Of a DNA stretch of 9,994 bases, positions 6,548 to 9,994 are shown in pieces. This stretch comes from Anaerolineaceae bacterium UBA5365 (lineage in GTDB: Bacteria; Chloroflexota; Anaerolineae; Anaerolineales; Anaerolineaceae): assembly GCA_002407905.1 (NCBI GenBank), contig DHPL01000026.1:63542-73535 (forward strand). The letters are read 5' to 3'. The position numbers and the translations under genes were made by a program. Under the pieces are notes generated by a model. That model was not told the origin of the DNA. It worked only from the letters and a program-made list of their open reading frames with translations, and ran no database searches. Within the stretch, counting starts at the first letter, position 1, and each line of letters starts with the position of its first letter.

Positions 6548-8035
6548 CTACATCATTGCGTCGTAACCACTCAGGGTGATGAAGTAAACGACAGCGAATG
6601 AAACAACGATCATAAACAGAACAAAGGGCAGCACCCACTTGAGCCATTTCTGGTAAGGGATGTCTGCAGCAGCCAGTGAACCGATCATCCAGGCCAAAAC
6701 GGGGGAAACCAGGTTGGTCCAGGCATCGCCGTACTGGAAGGCCATCACGCCAATTTGGCGGGAGAAGCCGAGCAGGTCGATAACAGGTTTCAAAACTGGA
6801 ACCAGCATGGCTGCTTTGGCGTTGGCCGAGGGGATGAGCGGGTCCATAATGGCGATGACAATGGTGATGCCAACAGCCGCCCAACCACGGTTGACGCTCA
6901 TCAGCGGGGTGGTGAGCGTATTTACGATGGTGGAGAGGATGTTACCGTTGGACAGGACCAGGGAGAAAACACCAGCCAGACCGATGATGAAGCCGATGAA
7001 ACCGTTCCCCTGGATACCGCGGGCATAGGTCGTTGCCAACTTTTGACCGTTCATCTTGGCAAGCAGGCCAACCGCAATCGCTGTAAAGAAGTATACGGCA
7101 GCCATGATGGGATAGACGCTGCCTCCCTGACCAGAAAGGTTGTACCAAACGATCACAATATACTGGCCGAAGAAAAGCAACATGATGAGTGCTGTCCTCC
7201 AGTTGAGGGTGGTGGGTTTGATCAGGGCAGCTTCCTGGGCTTTGATTTCTTCATCAGAGAAAACGGGGCGCCAGCCTTCGGCGTACATGATGGACTTGGT
7301 GGGGTCCTTGCGGATCTTGTTCACATAGTGCATCAAATACACATAGCCGAAGATGCCAAAGATATTCATGAAAATGAAGCGAGTGATGAACCCTGAATAG
7401 ATCGGCACATCAAAAAGGCCTTGGGTTGCCACTTGCTTAGTCGGGCCGGCACCAAAGCCAACCAAACACGCGTAGGTGGTAACACCCACAGCGACCACCG
7501 GGTCAAGCTTGAGTTTTTTGGCCAGCAGGATGCCAATTGGCACCATGGCCACCATGCCATCGTTGCCGCCAAAACCTCCCAGGTAAACCATCAGCCAGTA
7601 CAAGATCGTAACAAGGACAACTACGCCCTTATCTTTAAGCTTGAAGGTTGCCCAGTTAAGGAAATCGTCTACAGCGTTCGATTCCAGGAAAACCCTGATC
7701 GTTCCGCCAGCAACCATGATGATAAAGATGATGTTGGAGGCATTACGCAAGCCGTCCATGATGTACATTAAGGCATTCCAGGGCGATTGAGGCGACTGTT
7801 TGTCGAGCAAATGGAATGTGCCCGGAATCGCATTCTTTTTCTCGTCCAGCTCAAAGGCGCCGGCGGGAATGATATAAGTTAAGAGACAGCCCAAGAGAAT
7901 AACACCCACCATCATCCACAAAAGATGAGGCATCTTAAATTGTTTTTTCTTTGGGGCTTCTGGAGCGGGTGGTTGAACGACGACCTCGGGTTTCACAGCA
8001 GGTTCAACCGGTTTTTCTTGCTTGCTTTCTTCCAT
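6548..8035 (-). CDS. YfcC family carrier (C4-dicarboxylate anaerobic carrier/DcuC-like)
   Basis: This is a 495-residue inner-membrane secondary transporter. YfcC proteins belong to the DcuC-like (C4dic anaerobic carrier) family and are annotated as putative amino acid or dicarboxylate carriers; substrates are mostly unproven. A Pro/Glu/Val-rich cytoplasmic tail (1-35) precedes the first helix (about 37-58), which ends in the family hallmark IIPAGAFE (55-62). Further marks are the GGFGGNDGM loop (153-161), VGFGAGPTKQ (192-201), IPSANAKAAM (401-410) and FQYGDAWTNLVSP (433-445), the last two being the conserved re-entrant/substrate region. A soluble loop lies at about 240-280. The start at 8035 follows GGAGA with 7-nt spacing. 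The gene stands first after a 352-bp structured region, and the M20 amidohydrolase gene follows, a common pairing for amide or peptide uptake. The Pro-rich N-terminal tail is longer than in typical relatives. Confidence 0.87.
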   Translation of the reverse strand: MEESKQEKPVEPAVKPEVVVQPPAPEAPKKKQFKMPHLLWMMVGVILLGCLLTYIIPAGAFELDEKKNAIPGTFHLLDKQSPQSPWNALMYIMDGLRNASNIIFIIMVAGGTIRVFLESNAVDDFLNWATFKLKDKGVVVLVTILYWLMVYLGGFGGNDGMVAMVPIGILLAKKLKLDPVVAVGVTTYACLVGFGAGPTKQVATQGLFDVPIYSGFITRFIFMNIFGIFGYVYLMHYVNKIRKDPTKSIMYAEGWRPVFSDEEIKAQEAALIKPTTLNWRTALIMLLFFGQYIVIVWYNLSGQGGSVYPIMAAVYFFTAIAVGLLAKMNGQKLATTYARGIQGNGFIGFIIGLAGVFSLVLSNGNILSTIVNTLTTPLMSVNRGWAAVGITIVIAIMDPLIPSANAKAAMLVPVLKPVIDLLGFSRQIGVMAFQYGDAWTNLVSPVLAWMIGSLAAADIPYQKWLKWVLPFVLFMIVVSFAVVYFITLSGYDAMM

Positions 8036-8047
8036 TTCGCATTCTCC

Positions 8048-8084
8048 ATTAATAGTTGTGACTAAATCTAGAAAGTCTATTAAT
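8048..8084. repeat. Inverted repeat just upstream of the YfcC-type carrier gene
   Basis: ATTAATAG at 8048-8055 and CTATTAAT at 8077-8084 are exact reverse complements separated by 21 bp. The spacer contains TCTAGA. The inner arm ends 12 bp before the carrier start codon, overlapping the region where a promoter or operator would be expected. The AT-rich arms could be a dimeric regulator site or a weak leader stem. No consensus promoter is called: TTGTAA and TTTAGT are 17 nt apart but both are poor. Confidence 0.4.
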
Positions 8085-8102
8085 TACAAATCCTGCGTTA
8101 TT

Positions 8103-8125
8103 CTTCGGGGAATTTCACCCCGAAG
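8103..8125 (-). promoter_or_regulatory. Perfect 8-bp leader hairpin
   Basis: CTTCGGGG (8125-8118 on minus) pairs with CCCCGAAG (8110-8103) around a TGAAATT loop. No T tract follows (AATAACGC), so it is not a classic terminator. It abuts, base to base, the larger stem formed by 8195-8181 and 8140-8126, allowing coaxial stacking. Confidence 0.6.
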
Positions 8126-8195
8126 GAGAGATTGTTAAGCTCAATCGCTTGCCCCCTTTGCGGGTTCTCATCAATTAATTGCTTAACCGTCTCTC
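8126..8195. repeat. Long imperfect inverted repeat in the leader
   Basis: Arms 8126-8140 and 8181-8195 pair as 6 bp, a 2x2 internal loop and 7 bp (GAGAGA/TCTCTC and GTTAAGC/GCTTAAC). The 40-nt loop contains a perfect CAATTAATTG palindrome (8172-8181, sharing one base with the stem). The outer arm overlaps the 8193-8207 palindrome, so the two helices cannot both be complete. Confidence 0.55.
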
Positions 8196-8349
8196 AATTC
8201 TATTGAGGGCTTGTCTTAAAGTACCTCCTTTCACTCCTACAATGGGAATAACGCCGCTTAATGACGGGAACCCTGGAGCAGAAATTAAGCTTTGTTCCCT
8301 ACGGATATCATGTCTTTTTCGGGAGTATTTCAGCATTTTTCCCATTGTT
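8179..8349 (-). other. Possible 56-codon reading frame inside the structured region (weak)
   Basis: On the minus strand a frame with an ATG near 8346 runs 56 codons to a TAA at 8181-8179. The predicted peptide is basic, with KYSRKRHDIRREQ near the start and GGTLRQALNRIERRLSN at the end. It is in the same frame as the dehydrogenase gene upstream, so it would be read-through sequence if the dehydrogenase stop were suppressed. There is no good ribosome binding site: AAGGGA is about 13 nt away. The frame coincides with the helices of the candidate RNA and is short enough to be chance. I do not recognise it. Confidence 0.15.
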
Positions 8350-8387
8350 GTCAGGTATTCCCTTGAACAATTCTGTTTGGTCTTATC

Positions 8388-9302
8388 TCACTTCTTAAAA
8401 TGGTCGATGATCTGATTTGCGTTGGTCATCGCGATTTTGTTTAGCGCTTCCTTGGTAAAACCGGCAATATGCCCGGTGAGGATCACCTGGTCGCAATCCA
8501 AAAGTTCCTGGCGAACATTGGGTTCATTCTCAAATACATCTAAAGCCGCACCAGCCACCTTACCGCTTTTGATTGCTTCCACCAGGTCCAACTCGTTCAC
8601 AATCCCGCCCCGGGCCACATTGAGGATGTAAACACCGTCCTTCATCAGTTCAATTGTTTCTCTTCGAATCAAGTGGTGCGTCTCAGGCAAGAGAGGCGCA
8701 TGCAAGGTAATGAAATCGCCCTCACGCAGCGCGGTCTCAAGGTCTACATATTGCACATCCAGGTCTTTGCGGGGCATGGCATCGTAGGCGATGATCTTCA
8801 TGCCAAGGCACTTGGCCCGTTGGGCCACTTGCTGGCCGATTGCGCCGTAACCGATCACTGCAAGCGTTTTTCCGCTCAGTTCCACCCCAAAATACCGCCC
8901 CCAAACTTTGTTGCGTATATCGCGGTCCGATCGCACAAAGCCCCGGGTCACAGCTACAAGCAATCCGATGGTTAGTTCCGCCACAGCGCTGGCGTTCGCT
9001 CCGGCGGCGCTTCGCACGGCGATGCCGCGGCGGCTGGTTGCTTCCTGGTCGATGTTGTCCAGCCCGGCACCCGTCTTGACCACCATCTCTACGTTTGGCA
9101 GCAGGTCCAACACGTAATCATTGATCGGTTCCACAGCACAAACGATGGCCACCACAGCGTCACGCTGTGCCTGGGACCAGGTTTCGTAAGTTTTCAGGCT
9201 GTTATCGCGCACCAGTTTTAAGCCAGCCGCTTCCATCATCTTCAAAGGCTCGTCCGTGAACTTGCAGTACGATGCTGAGCAGATCAAAACAGTCTTTTCC
9301 AT
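8388..9302 (-). CDS. D-isomer-specific 2-hydroxyacid dehydrogenase (phosphoglycerate dehydrogenase-like)
   Basis: This is a 304-residue cytoplasmic NAD(P)-dependent enzyme that interconverts a 2-oxo acid and a D-2-hydroxy acid. The catalytic domain (1-100 and C-terminal tail) flanks a Rossmann domain with GYGAIG (151-156). An Asp follows the second strand (D174 in YDAMP), typical of NAD preference. The catalytic set is present: R231 in NVARGG (228-233), E260 in DVFENEP (255-261) and H278 in GHIAG (277-281). The stretch from E260 to H278 is five residues shorter than in E. coli SerA, and there is no ACT domain, so this is not the long regulated SerA form. KTGAGLDNID (76-85) is the family substrate-loop signature. 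ATG 9302 is chosen over an in-frame TTG at 9305 because AGGAG sits 5 nt before the ATG. The gene follows the FAH-family gene by 8 nt and is probably translationally coupled. The likely substrate is a small 2-oxo acid made by the neighbouring enzymes. Confidence 0.9.
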   Translation of the reverse strand: MEKTVLICSASYCKFTDEPLKMMEAAGLKLVRDNSLKTYETWSQAQRDAVVAIVCAVEPINDYVLDLLPNVEMVVKTGAGLDNIDQEATSRRGIAVRSAAGANASAVAELTIGLLVAVTRGFVRSDRDIRNKVWGRYFGVELSGKTLAVIGYGAIGQQVAQRAKCLGMKIIAYDAMPRKDLDVQYVDLETALREGDFITLHAPLLPETHHLIRRETIELMKDGVYILNVARGGIVNELDLVEAIKSGKVAGAALDVFENEPNVRQELLDCDQVILTGHIAGFTKEALNKIAMTNANQIIDHFKK

Positions 9303-9307
9303 CAACT

Positions 9308-9312
9308 CTCCT
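9308..9312 (-). promoter_or_regulatory. Ribosome binding site overlapping the upstream stop codon
   Basis: AGGAG of the dehydrogenase gene shares its first two bases with the TAG stop of the FAH-family gene (9313-9311). This fixes the dehydrogenase start at 9302 and suggests coupled translation of the two enzymes. Confidence 0.7.
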
Positions 9313-9994
9313 ATCCCGCCACGACTTCGTTGCTCAAGGTGCCGATCCCCTCAGCGATCACTTCGAATACATCGCCAGGTTTCAGCCATTCCTGTTCTTC
9401 CTTGGGCATCCAATGCACAACACCGGAGGGCGTTCCCGTGAGGATCACATCGCCAGGCTCAAGCGTGCAGAGGTCGGAACAGAAACTAACCAGGTCCTCA
9501 ACACTGAAAATCATGTCGTTGGTATTTGTGTCCTGCCTGATTTCGCCGTTCAATTTGCCGATCATATGGATCTCATTGCCATCCAGCTCGTCCTTGGTCA
9601 CCAGACAGGGACCTAAAGGGCAGTAGGTGTCGCAGGTTTTGCCCATGCCCCACTGGTTATAGGAAAGGTATTGCAGGTCACGGGAAGACACGTCGTTGGC
9701 TAATGTATAGCCAAAAACGTGATCCATGGCTTCTTCCTTGGGGATGTATGCCCCGCGCTTGCCGATCACAATAGCCATTTCGGCCTCGTAATCATTTTCT
9801 TTCGAGCGTCTATTAAGGATGATCTTGCCTTTATGCCCAACCAAGCTGTTCTTAAATTTGGCAAAAACCACAGGATACTCCGGAATCGGCCTGGGAGTAG
9901 TCGATTCAAGTACGTGCTTGCGGTAATTCAAGCCAACACCCAGGATCTTTTCCGGGTTGCTGACTACAGGAGCGTATTCAATTTCTGCTAAATC
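9311..9994 (-). CDS. Fumarylacetoacetate hydrolase family protein (5' part beyond window)
   Basis: The last 227 residues of an FAH-fold enzyme are visible. The frame remains open to the right edge, so the true start lies outside; full-length relatives are about 280-300 residues. Members hydrolyse, hydrate or decarboxylate 2-oxo or beta-diketo acids using a divalent metal. In fragment numbering, the domain opens with ILGVGLNYRKH (17-27). The metal ligands are E70 and E72 in YEAEMAIVIGK and D101 in ANDVSSRDLQ. TGTPSGV (186-192) and the end motif AEGIGTLSNEVV (214-225) are also typical. A TTG at 9931 is in frame but lies inside the conserved core (its codon is the Leu of GVGLNY), so it is not the start. 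Relatives include fumarylpyruvate hydrolase, 2-hydroxyhepta-2,4-diene-1,7-dioate isomerase/decarboxylase and 2-keto-3-deoxy acid dehydratases; which applies cannot be told. It is coupled to the following hydroxyacid dehydrogenase. Confidence 0.9.
   Translation of the reverse strand, partial: DLAEIEYAPVVSNPEKILGVGLNYRKHVLESTTPRPIPEYPVVFAKFKNSLVGHKGKIILNRRSKENDYEAEMAIVIGKRGAYIPKEEAMDHVFGYTLANDVSSRDLQYLSYNQWGMGKTCDTYCPLGPCLVTKDELDGNEIHMIGKLNGEIRQDTNTNDMIFSVEDLVSFCSDLCTLEPGDVILTGTPSGVVHWMPKEEQEWLKPGDVFEVIAEGIGTLSNEVVAG

Larger units (their letters stand above)
8103..8348 (-). ncRNA. Candidate structured RNA or riboswitch-like leader, unclassified
   Basis: Reading the minus strand, the 5' element is a stem P1 of 10 perfect pairs (8348-8339 with 8248-8239). 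It continues after one A-A mismatch with 6 more pairs including two G-U (8337-8332 with 8254-8249). Inside P1, GGGAAC (8299-8294) matches GTTCCC (8271-8266), and GCTTAAT (8290-8284) matches ATTAAGC (8262-8256). The two helices interleave, so they form either a pseudoknot or two competing folds. After P1 comes a purine-rich linker with two GGAG motifs. Then follow a CTCAAT-AGA-ATTGAG palindrome (8207-8193), a long imperfect stem (8195-8181 with 8140-8126, 13 of 15 positions paired) and an abutting 8-bp hairpin (8125-8103). I recognise no T-box, SAM, cobalamin, lysine, ZTP or other common consensus. It could be a cis-acting leader of the carrier gene, a 3'-UTR RNA of the dehydrogenase gene, or a mobile-element remnant. 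Direction is inferred from the neighbours, because the pairings are nearly symmetrical between strands. Confidence 0.5.

Noticed and set aside
6755..7396. Plus-strand 213-codon frame, the longest on that strand
   Set aside because: It lies wholly opposite the YfcC-type carrier gene, which has clear family motifs. The predicted product is Asp/His/Gly-rich, as expected from the antisense of a membrane protein gene.
8103..8125. 8-bp hairpin as an intrinsic terminator
   Set aside because: Neither strand has a T tract after the stem: AATAACGC on minus, GAGAGATTG on plus.
8150..8185. Minus-strand TGATGAG followed by a CCCGCAAAGGGGG stem, resembling a hammerhead ribozyme core or a c-di-GMP-I riboswitch
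   Set aside because: The hammerhead GAAA after stem II is absent (the text reads AAG), and the two conserved c-di-GMP-I boxes and tetraloop-receptor layout are not present. The resemblance is only local.
8179..8415. Plus-strand 78-codon frame opposite the intergenic region
   Set aside because: It runs against every neighbour, overlaps the end of the dehydrogenase gene, lacks a binding site and has no recognisable domain; it coincides with the structured region.
1..9994. CRISPR array, tRNA, rRNA, insertion sequence or prophage gene
   Set aside because: No regular direct repeats, no cloverleaf with a T-loop GGTTCRANTCC pattern, no rRNA blocks and no transposase or integrase motif were seen on either strand.

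Overview
The window is a single-direction block of bacterial genes. Every credible gene lies on the minus strand, so the text reads from high to low coordinates. Genes are closely spaced and most have a clear AGGAG-type ribosome binding site. Composition looks moderate (roughly half G+C by eye). The enzymes (a PLP lyase, an M20 amidohydrolase, aldolases, and two secondary carriers with no respiratory genes in view) would fit a fermentative, amino-acid- or organic-acid-using anaerobe. The phylum cannot be fixed from the sequence. An anaerobic Chloroflexota (Anaerolineae) or Clostridia-like host is only a guess.

Layout in transcription order. (1) 9994-8388: a fumarylacetoacetate hydrolase (FAH) family enzyme, cut by the window edge, followed 8 nt later by a D-2-hydroxyacid dehydrogenase. 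(2) 8387-8036: a 352-bp stretch with no convincing protein gene, packed with long inverted repeats. They include a 10-bp stem extended by 6 more pairs, two interleaved helices that could form a pseudoknot, a 15-position imperfect stem and an abutting 8-bp hairpin. I read it as an unclassified structured RNA or leader. (3) 8035-4033: a YfcC/DcuC-type carrier, an M20 amidohydrolase and a DUF401 permease. (4) 3983-1375: a MalY/PatB-type C-S lyase, an 88-residue membrane protein and a divergent DapA/NAL-family aldolase. (5) 1258-1: a class II (FucA-like) aldolase and an AlkD-type DNA alkylation repair protein that runs off the left edge.

Working model (inference): carriers import an N-acylated or peptide-like amino acid conjugate, the M20 enzyme removes the acyl or amide group, and the MalY-type lyase breaks the amino acid into pyruvate, ammonia and a thiol. 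The DapA-like, class II aldolase, FAH-family and hydroxyacid dehydrogenase enzymes would handle 2-oxo acids. No substrate can be read from the sequence.

Five of the intergenic gaps in the block carry their own hairpin; some have U-rich tails (attenuator-like) and some do not (processing- or stability-like). The most unusual object is the structured region between 8103 and 8348.
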